Source of the DNA: Alphaproteobacteria bacterium
GTDB lineage: Bacteria; Pseudomonadota; Alphaproteobacteria; Micavibrionales; Micavibrionaceae
NCBI GenBank assembly: GCA_028277665.1
Contig: JANQFU010000017.1
Location: 1-39,471, forward strand
Direction of reading: 5' to 3'
Length of the DNA stretch: 39,471 nt
The notes beneath the pieces are model-generated. The model ran no database searches. It saw only the letters and a program-made list of their open reading frames with translations, and was not told where the DNA came from. The first letter of the stretch is position 1; every line of letters starts with the position of its first letter. A program made the position numbers and the translations under genes. This document shows positions 1 to 6,853 of this stretch, in pieces.

Positions 1-6
1 GGCCAT
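1..6 (-). CDS. possible first two codons of a gene leaving the window
   Basis: On the minus strand an ATG at 6-4 is preceded by AAGGAGATTACCAG, a good ribosome binding site about 10 nt upstream. A gene reading off the left edge probably starts here with Met-Ala. Nothing can be said about its product. The start is inferred only from the Shine-Dalgarno/ATG pair. Confidence 0.4.
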
Positions 7-333
7 CTGGTAATCTCCTTGTCTGAACCACAAAAAGATTACCTCCGGCACGCTCCGCTCTAAATCCCCTCCCCGTGCACTTCACTCTTGAAAGGGCGAA
101 TCGAAAAAATGTAACACATTGAAAAACAATGAAATCGTCATCCTCTGCGCATGCAGAGGATCCATTCCGAAGCCCGCGCCGGCGGATGAATGGATCCTCC
201 GAACAAGTCGGAGGATGACGAAATTAAATTATATCAAAGAGTTGGCGTGATCGAATTTTTTCAAGTGATTACCCTGAAAGAAACGGGCAATAAGACGGCG
301 GAATGGCGTCGTTTTAAAAGAGTGAATCCGTCT
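7..333. other. gene-free stretch with one 87-bp repeat
   Basis: This stretch lies between the possible outgoing gene at the left edge and the end of the DUF924 gene. It holds the palindromic element at 135-221 and otherwise AT-rich sequence that could contain the promoter of the outgoing gene. No convincing coding frame, tRNA or terminator was seen. Frames open across the repeat look like read-through of the palindrome. Confidence 0.5.
135..221. repeat. 87-bp palindromic element, copy 1
   Basis: The ends CGTCATCCTC and GAGGATGACG are inverted repeats. Inside are two further hairpins, CCTCTGCGCATGCAGAGG on the left and CCTCCGAACAAGTCGGAGG on the right, and a middle stem made by GGATCCATTC and GAATGGATCC. 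Near-identical 87-bp copies are at 9730-9816 and 12571-12657, and an opposite-orientation copy is at 11642-11728. This is the only copy in the window outside a reading frame. Confidence 0.9.
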
Positions 334-885
334 CTAAAATCCCGCGCCCGGTTGCGCGAGGTATGCGTCTTCCTCGGGCGTGTTCTCTCGCCCGAGAATG
401 GCGTTGCGGTGCGGAAAACGTCCGTATATTTCGATGACTTCGAGGTGTTTGCGGGCGTAGTCGTAGCCTTGCGGGTCGTCTTCACGGATGGCCTCAAACA
501 GGGCAACGGATTTTTGCTGGTCGGCCAGGGATTCGCTGTGCTCGAACGGAAGATAAAGAAAACGGCGCTTGATCGCGGGCAAAAGCAGGTCATATTTGCG
601 GGCCACAGACATCTTGGCGGCCAGAAGCGCTTTTCCGTCCGTCGCGTAGGCGGCCGGGTCGCCGCGGAACATATTGCGGGGAAACTGATCGAGTACGATG
701 CACAGAGCCAGCATGCCGTCCGGCGTATCCTGCCACGACTCGCACATCCCGTCCCGGGCCATTTTATAGACGAACATGAAGCGCGACCTGATTTGTTCGT
801 CGAATTCTTCTGAGAGCTGAAACCACTGCCGCGGAGAAACTTCTTCAAACCAGAAATTCAAAACCTCTTGCTTGCTGTCCCGCAC
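334..885 (-). CDS. DUF924 family protein
   Basis: The 183-aa product matches the DUF924 family along its full length. It begins with the typical VLNFWFEE segment, has LDQFPRNMFRG near the middle, then FLYLPFEHSE, and ends with YGRFPHRNAILGRENTPEE. The family is thought to be an all-helical, TPR-like fold; no enzymatic activity is established for it. It is the last of four minus-strand genes (petA, petBC, a membrane protein, this one) with short gaps, so it is probably co-transcribed with the bc1 genes. That placement does not prove a role in respiration. No signal peptide or membrane segment is visible. Confidence 0.88.
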   Translation of the reverse strand: MRDSKQEVLNFWFEEVSPRQWFQLSEEFDEQIRSRFMFVYKMARDGMCESWQDTPDGMLALCIVLDQFPRNMFRGDPAAYATDGKALLAAKMSVARKYDLLLPAIKRRFLYLPFEHSESLADQQKSVALFEAIREDDPQGYDYARKHLEVIEIYGRFPHRNAILGRENTPEEDAYLAQPGAGF

Positions 886-914
886 GCTTTATTGTCCTTT
901 TTGTTATTGGCCGG

Positions 915-1241
915 TTATTCCGGCGTACCGGCGGTACCGCTTCCCGACTGAGAAGCTGTAGAGCCCGAGCCGGACTGGGTGGCCTTATAGGCCTGCCATT
1001 GCTCGTTGAATTTTTTCTCGTTCCGGGCGGACATAAACGAAAGAACGGCCGCCGGGATGAACGGGAATATAACGGTGATAATCGTCACCGGATTGCGCAA
1101 GGCCGAAAGGATGTTCCCTTCGACACTGTTGATGTAGATCGCAATGAAAATCACAAATCCGAGTGCCGCCAGAACAAGGGAGAAAAACCTGTATATCCGG
1201 GCCTTGACCGCGTATTTTTTAATTTCCTGACGTTTATCCAT
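915..1241 (-). CDS. small two-helix membrane protein, function unknown
   Basis: The 108-aa product has a basic N-terminus (MDKRQEIKKYAVKARIYR), two predicted membrane helices at about residues 19-39 and 51-70, and a cytoplasm-like charged stretch (ARNEKKFNEQW). The C-terminal tail is low-complexity Ser/Gly/Thr with a repeated SQSGSG/TQSGSG unit. I do not recognise a family. It lies 30 bp after petBC and 29 bp before the DUF924 gene on the same strand. The position suggests an accessory protein of the bc1 operon, but that is inference from context only. Confidence 0.7.
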   Translation of the reverse strand: MDKRQEIKKYAVKARIYRFFSLVLAALGFVIFIAIYINSVEGNILSALRNPVTIITVIFPFIPAAVLSFMSARNEKKFNEQWQAYKATQSGSGSTASQSGSGTAGTPE

Positions 1242-1271
1242 GACAGAATTCCTATATTATCTCAAAGCAGT

Positions 1272-3134
1272 TTACCGCAATGTCTTTTTAGCCTGATATA
1301 AAATGATAGAGAAAACCAGCAAAAAGAGAAGCCCTTTTAGACCGGCCTGTTTTTGCGGCGTTTCATAAGGGGCCGCGGCCCAGGTAAGAAAATCTGCAAC
1401 GTCTTTCGCGTATTGACTTACGGTCTCCGGCGCGCCGTCTTCATAAGAGATTATGCCGTCTGCCAGCGGCGGTACCATTGCGATGACATGCCCCCGCATG
1501 GCGGTATTCCAGTATTGTCCCTGTGTCAGCATATCCTGATCTGGCGGAGAGGCATAATATCCGCCCAAAAGATCCCGGATGTATTCGGGGCCGCCGTGCC
1601 GGGCTTTGGTGATCAGCGAGAGATCGGGGGGGATCGCTCCGTTATTCAACGCCATGGCGGTGTCTTTATCCGGGTACGGGAAGGGAAACGGTTTCTGATC
1701 TTCAGAAGTTTCTAGCGCGAATCCGGCGTCTTCGAGATCCCGAAACCTGACGAATTCGAGGCTGTGGCAAGCAGCACAGCTCTGGCGAAAGACCTGATAT
1801 CCCCGCTCAAGGTCTGCGTGCGCCGGTTTGACGGGGAAGGCGAGGATCAGAAGTCCTGTTAGCAGGATAAGGGGGCGGTGGATCGAGACCGGGAGCGGCA
1901 GCGGCAGTGTTTTTTCAAAGCGGCTGAGCAGCGGCAGGACGATCAGGAAAAAAGCAAAGTAATAAGCCGTGCAGGCTTGCCCGACCCAGAGCCACAGACC
2001 TTCCGGCGTGTGTGTTCCACTGACCCCGAGAAGGATGAAGGCGGCAACGAAGAGCATGAGCGCGCCTCTGTAATATGGGCGGAAGCGTGCGCTTTTGACG
2101 GGGTGCGTATCGAGCCATGGCAGGGCGAACAGGACCGCGAATGCACCGAGCATTGCAAGCACGCCGCCAAGTTTGGCATCGATCAGAACGATCCCGGTGC
2201 CCGGAATACCGATGTCGAACGTCACCGATCTTAAAATCGCATAGAACGGGACGAGGTACCATTCGGGGACGAGGTGCCCCGGCGTGATGAGCGGATCGAA
2301 CGGCATGAAATGTTCCGGATGCGTCAGGACATGGGGCGCAAAGAACGTCACGGCGATGTAGGGGATAAGAAAAACGGACAGGGCAAACAGATCCCGGATT
2401 GTATAATAGGGATGAAAGGGGATGGTGTCCTGCGGGCCTTTGGGGTCGATCCCGAGCGGGTTGTTCGGTCTGGCTTTGTGGACGGCCCAGACATGCAGCG
2501 CGATCACGCCGATCATGACAAAGGGCAGGATGATGTGCATCACGAAAAAGCGTTTGAGCGTCGGATCTCCGACCATGTATCCGCCCCGGATGAACAGGAC
2601 GAGGTCGTCTCCGATGACCGGGATGGCAGAGAAGAGATCCGTCACAACCGTCGCGGCCCATCCGCTCATCTGTGACCAGGGCAGGGTATAGCCCGTGAAG
2701 GCCGTCGCCGTCATGATCATGAAGATGACCATGCCCAGACCCCAGACAAGCTCGCGCGGGTTTTTGTAGGATCCGTAATACATTCCCCGGAATATGTGGA
2801 TATAGACGGCGGCGAACAGGAAACTCGCGCCGGTCATGTGCAGGGTGCGGATCATCCAGCCCTGATCGACGTCGCGCATGATGGCCTCGACGGAGGCAAA
2901 GGCATTTTCTGTGTTTGCTGTGTAATGGAGCGCGAGCGTCAGCCCGGTGGCGATCATGATCAGAACCATCACGCCCGCGATCCCGCCCAGACACCACATC
3001 CAGTTCAGGTTTTTCGGCATCGGAAATTGGCCGTATTCTTTGCGGATCAGTGAAAAGACCGGCAACCGCGCGTCGATCCATGCGGTTATTGATGATTTTC
3101 CGGGGAGAGGATCGTTATGTTCATTTTCAGGCAT
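1272..3134 (-). CDS. petB: cytochrome b/c1 fusion of the bc1 complex
   Basis: This 620-aa polyprotein joins cytochrome b and cytochrome c1, as in rhizobial FbcH, and belongs to ubiquinol:cytochrome c reductase in the inner membrane. Residues 1 to about 405 are cytochrome b: the heme ligand pairs H99/H113 and H200/H214 are each 14 apart, and the Qo-site motif PEWY is at 290-293. Residues 418-440 form a second signal sequence ending PAHA, where cleavage would release c1. The c1 part has the heme site CAACH (453-457), the probable axial Met553 in IAMVPPL, and a C-terminal membrane anchor at about 600-613. Mature c1 would be only about 180 residues, shorter than usual. The gene starts 21 bp after petA. 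Confidence 0.95.
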   Translation of the reverse strand: MPENEHNDPLPGKSSITAWIDARLPVFSLIRKEYGQFPMPKNLNWMWCLGGIAGVMVLIMIATGLTLALHYTANTENAFASVEAIMRDVDQGWMIRTLHMTGASFLFAAVYIHIFRGMYYGSYKNPRELVWGLGMVIFMIMTATAFTGYTLPWSQMSGWAATVVTDLFSAIPVIGDDLVLFIRGGYMVGDPTLKRFFVMHIILPFVMIGVIALHVWAVHKARPNNPLGIDPKGPQDTIPFHPYYTIRDLFALSVFLIPYIAVTFFAPHVLTHPEHFMPFDPLITPGHLVPEWYLVPFYAILRSVTFDIGIPGTGIVLIDAKLGGVLAMLGAFAVLFALPWLDTHPVKSARFRPYYRGALMLFVAAFILLGVSGTHTPEGLWLWVGQACTAYYFAFFLIVLPLLSRFEKTLPLPLPVSIHRPLILLTGLLILAFPVKPAHADLERGYQVFRQSCAACHSLEFVRFRDLEDAGFALETSEDQKPFPFPYPDKDTAMALNNGAIPPDLSLITKARHGGPEYIRDLLGGYYASPPDQDMLTQGQYWNTAMRGHVIAMVPPLADGIISYEDGAPETVSQYAKDVADFLTWAAAPYETPQKQAGLKGLLFLLVFSIILYQAKKTLR

Positions 3135-3155
3135 GAGCGCGTCCCTTTACTCGAG

Positions 3156-3686
3156 TTAGCCGAGCTTGATCCGGTCTTCGTCGATGAAGACGTAATCCGG
3201 GACGCTCAAATTTTTTGGGGCCGGGCCTTTGCGGATTCTCCCTGAAATATCGAAGTGAGAGCCGTGACAGCTACAAAACCAGCCGCCGTAATCCCCCTTG
3301 CGATCCGCCGGTTTTTGTCCGCGCGGGATGCAGCCGAAATGTGTGCAGACGCCGATGACGATCAGCCATGCGTCTTTGTGAACTCTCTCGGAATCGCTTT
3401 GCGGGTCGCGGAGCGTGGCCGGGTCGACATCGCGTGCGCGCGCGATTTCCTCTTCCGTGCGGTGGCGGATGAATATCGGCTTGCCGCGCCAGAAGACGGT
3501 GATGGCCTGTCCCGGTGCGATCGGGGAGAGATCGACTTCCAGGGGCGCGGCCGCGCGCTCCGTGCGGCTCGGCCCCATAGCCCGGATCAGGGGCAGGGCG
3601 GCCATGCCCGCGCCGACGGTTCCCATTGCCCCCGCGGTGAGGAACAGGAAGTTGCGCCTTGAGGGCTGTTTCGGACGGTCTGTCAT
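3156..3686 (-). CDS. petA: Rieske iron-sulfur subunit of the bc1 complex
   Basis: The 176-aa product is the [2Fe-2S] subunit that takes electrons from ubiquinol at the Qo site and passes them to cytochrome c1. The cluster-binding boxes are complete: CTHFGC with C114, H116 and C119, and CSCHGSH with C138, C140 and H141. C119 and C138 would form the usual disulfide. The N-terminus SRRNFLFLTAG followed by a hydrophobic stretch to about residue 36 is a twin-arginine-type signal anchor. It is the first gene of the minus-strand petA-petBC operon and is divergent from trmL, with a palindrome between them. Confidence 0.96.
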   Translation of the reverse strand: MTDRPKQPSRRNFLFLTAGAMGTVGAGMAALPLIRAMGPSRTERAAAPLEVDLSPIAPGQAITVFWRGKPIFIRHRTEEEIARARDVDPATLRDPQSDSERVHKDAWLIVIGVCTHFGCIPRGQKPADRKGDYGGWFCSCHGSHFDISGRIRKGPAPKNLSVPDYVFIDEDRIKLG

Positions 3687-3715
3687 GACGTGTTTATGCC
3701 GTTATCGTGGTTAAA

Positions 3716-3737
3716 TTGTGGCTTGATCTTGCCACAA
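3716..3737. promoter_or_regulatory. palindrome in the petA/trmL divergent region
   Basis: TTGTGGC and GCCACAA form a perfect 7-bp inverted repeat around an 8-nt centre, about 30 bp upstream of petA and overlapping the likely -35 box of trmL. The position would suit a repressor or activator shared by the divergent genes. No regulator is identified from the sequence. Confidence 0.4.
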
Positions 3738-3756
3738 GGCGCGGGTCTTGTATACC
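3729..3756 (+). promoter_or_regulatory. probable trmL promoter
   Basis: A -35 box TTGCCA (3729-3734) and a -10 box TATACC (3751-3756) are separated by 16 nt and lie about 34 nt upstream of the trmL start codon. The -35 box overlaps the right arm of the petA/trmL palindrome. The call is from sequence match only. Confidence 0.45.
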
Positions 3757-3790
3757 GGTGCGAGAACGATGACAAAAGGTCCGCAGAAGC

Positions 3791-4270
3791 ATGACATTCG
3801 AATCTGAGACAGTGCCGTTGTTTTTGGCTCTTTACCAGCCTGATATTCCGCAGAATACGGGGGCGGCGATGCGTTTGTGTGCCTGTTTGAGCATGCCGCT
3901 CGAGATCATTGAGCCGTGCGGCTTTCCGTGGAACGAAAGCAGGATCCGGCGCGCCGGAATGGATTATATCGAGCGGGTCGATCTGCGCCGGCATGTGTCG
4001 TGGGCGGCTTTTTTGGCGCAGGTCCGCGCGGACGGGCGGCGGATCATCCTTTTGACGACGCAGGCGCAAACGCCTTATACGCGCATGGATTATCGCCCCG
4101 GAGATATCCTTCTGGCCGGGCGGGAAAGCGCGGGCGTGCCGGAGGATGTGCATGCGCAGGTTGATTGTGAAATCTGCATTCCCATGCCGGACGGCGTGCG
4201 GTCGATGAATGTGATTAATGCTTGCGCGATGGTCAGCGGAGAAGCTCTTCGGCAGTTGGGCCGAATGTAG
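3791..4270 (+). CDS. trmL: tRNA (cytidine(34)-2'-O)-methyltransferase TrmL
   Basis: The 159-aa SPOUT-class enzyme 2'-O-methylates the wobble nucleotide of certain leucine tRNAs. The three family blocks are visible: [11 protein letters not shown] at about 20-30, [12 protein letters not shown] at about 106-117, and [18 protein letters not shown] near the C-terminus, which forms the knotted S-adenosylmethionine site. The length is normal for this short SPOUT subfamily with no extra RNA-binding domain. It is alone on the plus strand, and its last 38 bp overlap the 3' end of convergent lipB. Confidence 0.93.
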   Translation: MTFESETVPLFLALYQPDIPQNTGAAMRLCACLSMPLEIIEPCGFPWNESRIRRAGMDYIERVDLRRHVSWAAFLAQVRADGRRIILLTTQAQTPYTRMDYRPGDILLAGRESAGVPEDVHAQVDCEICIPMPDGVRSMNVINACAMVSGEALRQLGRM

Positions 4271-4871
4271 ACTGTAAAGCGGCGTCCGCTTCTTCCATGG
4301 AGACCGGCCGTCCGAGAACTTCTCTTAGAGACGTCACGCCAAAATCCCGCAAGCCGCAGGGGACGATTCCTTCGAAATGTGAGAGATCCGGATCGACGTT
4401 CAGGGCGATCCCGTGATAGGCCACCCATTTGCGCACACGCACGCCGATGGCGGCGATTTTCCTGTCCGGCTCTCCCGGAACCCAGACGCCGACCCGCCCC
4501 TTGCGGATCACGCCCTCAATTCCGAAATGCTCCAGCGCGGCGATGATCCAGCCTTCCAGAAACGCGATATAGGCTCGAAGGTCCGGCGTTTCCTGAAATT
4601 GCTTGAGCGGCAGGACAAGATAAACGACGCGCTGGCCGGGGCCATGATAGGTATATTGCCCACCCCGGCCTGTTTTATACACAGGAAAGCGGTCTGTGAG
4701 GAGGTCGCGCTCAACCGCGCTTGTCCCCGCCGTATAGAGCGGGGGATGTTCCAGAAACCAGAGCAAAGGGCCGGGCCGGCCCTCTATGATCGCTTCAACA
4801 CGGCCCTCCATCTCCTTGAGCGCACACTCATAATCGACGATTTCAGAGATTCGGGTTTCTATGGTTTTCAT
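4233..4871 (-). CDS. lipB: octanoyltransferase LipB (lipoate biosynthesis)
   Basis: LipB moves octanoyl groups from acyl carrier protein to lipoyl domains of 2-oxoacid dehydrogenases and the glycine cleavage system, the first step of lipoate synthesis. The 212-aa protein has the family motif [12 protein letters not shown] at 69-80, the catalytic-type Cys172 in [14 protein letters not shown], and Lys138 in DRKIAAIG. It starts 9 bp after the 458-aa gene and is probably transcribed with it. No clear Shine-Dalgarno is seen before the ATG, which suggests coupling to the upstream gene. Its 3' end overlaps trmL on the opposite strand. Confidence 0.95.
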   Translation of the reverse strand: MKTIETRISEIVDYECALKEMEGRVEAIIEGRPGPLLWFLEHPPLYTAGTSAVERDLLTDRFPVYKTGRGGQYTYHGPGQRVVYLVLPLKQFQETPDLRAYIAFLEGWIIAALEHFGIEGVIRKGRVGVWVPGEPDRKIAAIGVRVRKWVAYHGIALNVDPDLSHFEGIVPCGLRDFGVTSLREVLGRPVSMEEADAALQSTFGPTAEELLR

Positions 4872-4880
4872 AGTGATTCA

Positions 4881-6257
4881 TCAACGTGGGCCACTTTCTA
4901 GGCCGGAAGGGAGGAGATCTTTTCCAGCAGCGCCACGTCGTTCGTTTGCAAGTGTAACGTCTATCCCTTTTTTTCCGTTTCCCAGAATTGTTTCAGGATT
5001 ATAATAAATGTGCTCAACCCTGTTCAAAAGATCGAAATGGCGTTCTTTTCGGCCGAGATGCGCTTTGACGACATCTTCAAGACTTTGGTTTTTATCCTTG
5101 ATACCCTCCAGCAAGGCAAAGGCGAGGGCTGTGTCCAGAGCATTGGCCTTTTGCATGGCAGAGATCAGGTCATGCGGCGCGATCTTCAGGAGATTTTTTT
5201 GTTTTCCCGCTTCATGGTTATATGCATCGACGAAGGCGTGAATTCTTCCAATGCAAAATTCGGTGCTACGTCTTTTTTCCGGGACGTTCTGGGCTTCATC
5301 CAGCCAGCGGTAACACATGACGGCCGTGTCGTAGGAAACGTTGGGAGCCATAGGAGGGACGTATCCCCGGGCGGCGGTACTGAGCGATGTCAGGAAAAGC
5401 TGTCCGCCATCGTGCAGGTGCACGTGGCGCGGAATCGGATTAAAGTGAGATGGTGCGGCTCGCGGAGCATCGGCAGAGAAAAGGAATTTCTGGGTGCGTT
5501 CCAGTATGGAGGACAGCATGTCTTTTTGCTTGTCCGAATACGGTGCGCTTGCCCGGTCAAATGTGTTGTTTTGGGCTTGTTCTTCAGAAATCTTCCGGCC
5601 TCTTTCCCAGAGGGCCATGGTCGTTTTTTGTGTGATGTCTTTCCAGTCTGTGTGGAGGGTCCGGAGGTCTTCTGAGCCCGGGTTGGACAAAATTTCTTTG
5701 GTATGCAATGACGCAGCTCGCATTCTGGCGGCAAGTTTTCCAAGGTCATGGGCCGTGACCCCTCGATGGCTGTCTGGCCCGGGTTCTCGTATATAATTGG
5801 TGGCGAAAACGAATTTTGAAGTGGCGGCGGCTCCCTCTGTGTATGATGCGGGGGCCTCTTTTCCGTGAAACAGCGAGGACATTTGAACGCAAAATTTTTG
5901 GAGTTGTCCGGCAAGAAAGCTGCCGATTTTAAGGTGCCGGGCATCGCCGTGGGGGCGGACATGGAGAAGAATATTTTTCGGTCCTCTGTGCCCGCGATCC
6001 GTGAACCGGATCCGGAAATCGCCGAGGCGGCCTTGTTCGGCAGGAGATCCTTCCGCGGCGTTGCCGTACGGCCAGTATCCGCCGACAATCTCGTATTCCC
6101 GCCCCGGGGCGATCTTGCTCATGGCCCGGTGGATCAACTCTTCGTCCTGTTCCCGGACCTGCGCGCCGAATTCGGGATCGGGTGCGGTGCCTGACGGAAT
6201 GCCAGCGACTGCAGGCGGGTTGAATTCTGTAAGGTCGTTTTCGTTCAGGTAGGACAT
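4881..6257 (-). CDS. 458-aa protein, possibly a degenerate aminoglycoside/choline-kinase-like fold
   Basis: No family is recognised with confidence. The layout resembles an APH/choline-kinase fold: a lobe with ILLHVRPHG near residue 100, a segment KFVFATNYIREPG followed by HDLGKLAARMRAASLH, then HVHLHDGGQLFL near 275 where active kinases have HxDxxxxN, and PNVSYDTAVMCYRW where they have a GDPxYDLA-type helix. In this reading the catalytic Asp is His and the metal-binding Asn is Gly, so it would not be a normal kinase. The start has AAGAGGGTG a few nt upstream of the ATG. It follows the 94-aa gene by 11 bp and precedes lipB by 9 bp, so the three probably form an operon. Confidence 0.6.
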   Translation of the reverse strand: MSYLNENDLTEFNPPAVAGIPSGTAPDPEFGAQVREQDEELIHRAMSKIAPGREYEIVGGYWPYGNAAEGSPAEQGRLGDFRIRFTDRGHRGPKNILLHVRPHGDARHLKIGSFLAGQLQKFCVQMSSLFHGKEAPASYTEGAAATSKFVFATNYIREPGPDSHRGVTAHDLGKLAARMRAASLHTKEILSNPGSEDLRTLHTDWKDITQKTTMALWERGRKISEEQAQNNTFDRASAPYSDKQKDMLSSILERTQKFLFSADAPRAAPSHFNPIPRHVHLHDGGQLFLTSLSTAARGYVPPMAPNVSYDTAVMCYRWLDEAQNVPEKRRSTEFCIGRIHAFVDAYNHEAGKQKNLLKIAPHDLISAMQKANALDTALAFALLEGIKDKNQSLEDVVKAHLGRKERHFDLLNRVEHIYYNPETILGNGKKGIDVTLANERRGAAGKDLLPSGLESGPR

Positions 6258-6268
6258 GGGGCACCCTC

Positions 6269-6553
6269 TTAAGTGGAATTATTGTTTTTTTGTTCCCTGT
6301 CTTTATCGCTGGAATAAAAATATGTCAATAAATTTGCGCGTTTCCGGTCGAGCTCCTTGTCTTCGAATTCCCCGATAATCGAGATCATCCGCCAGGAGAG
6401 GGCGGTCAGCGCTTTGTGGAAATACCGGGAGCGGTCGATCAACATATTGAGATAAGGGGGATTGCCGCCCTCTTCGGCCGTGGCCCGGATCAGCAGCCCG
6501 ACGCCGGGAATAAACGTAAACGGCGTAGTCCATGAGGCGAGATCGTCGATCAT
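6269..6553 (-). CDS. 94-aa protein of unknown function
   Basis: The product begins MIDDLASWTTPFTFIPGVGLLI, with one short hydrophobic segment, followed by a charged helical region (NMLIDRSRYFHKAL, EFEDKELDRKRANLL). No family is recognised; a membrane-associated role is possible. The ATG is preceded by AAGGAG about 11 nt upstream. It is the first gene of the run 94-aa, 458-aa, lipB, and the 152-bp repeat ends 18 bp upstream of its start codon, so that repeat may supply its 5' leader or promoter. Confidence 0.6.
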   Translation of the reverse strand: MIDDLASWTTPFTFIPGVGLLIRATAEEGGNPPYLNMLIDRSRYFHKALTALSWRMISIIGEFEDKELDRKRANLLTYFYSSDKDREQKNNNST

Positions 6554-6571
6554 TCTGGTGTGTTCTCCTTT

Positions 6572-6724
6572 TTATAGTTATTCGCATTCAAAATGGGACA
6601 TTTTAAATGCGAGCCCTCAAGTGCTATACGCTCTTGGGGGCATGCTTCCGTCCTTACGGACGCCTCGCGTTTGCTCGGTACAATTTCCGATAAGAATATG
6701 TCTTATTCTTATCGGAAATCACTA
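6572..6724 (-). repeat. 152-bp multi-hairpin repeat, copy 1
   Basis: On the minus strand this segment closely matches 26609-26760 on the plus strand. It contains a perfect 16-bp stem, ATTTCCGATAAGAATA (6683-6698) with its complement at 6704-6719, a CGTCC/GGACG hairpin at 6649-6662, a CAAG/CTTG hairpin between, and a 13-bp stem at 6583-6611 starting CGCATTCAAAATG. In both copies the end with ATAACTATAA points to a start codon just downstream. No transposase or coding capacity is seen. Confidence 0.88.
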
Positions 6725-6760
6725 TTCTTGTTTACAGATCCCTGTGCATATTCACTTTCT

Positions 6761-6832
6761 CGTCATCCCCGCGAAGGCGGGGATCTTTCGAACCCATTTT
6801 TCCAAAAGATTCCCGCTTTTGCGGGAATGACG
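6761..6832. repeat. 72-bp palindromic element, copy 1
   Basis: The element starts CGTCATCCCCGCG and ends CGGGAATGACG, with an internal hairpin at each end (CCCCGCGAAGGCGGGG on the left). A second 72-bp copy, in the opposite orientation, is at 26509-26580. It lies 21 bp downstream of the sdhA stop codon and may act as a transcription end or RNA-stabilising hairpin. The rest of the 6554-6853 gap holds only this and the 152-bp repeat. Confidence 0.85.
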
Positions 6833-6853
6833 GTTTTTGTATTAAGGGAATTC

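Noticed and set aside
190..813. Open frame on the plus strand across the DUF924 gene
   Set aside because: It starts inside the 87-bp repeat and runs antisense to a gene with clear family motifs. It has no recognisable product.
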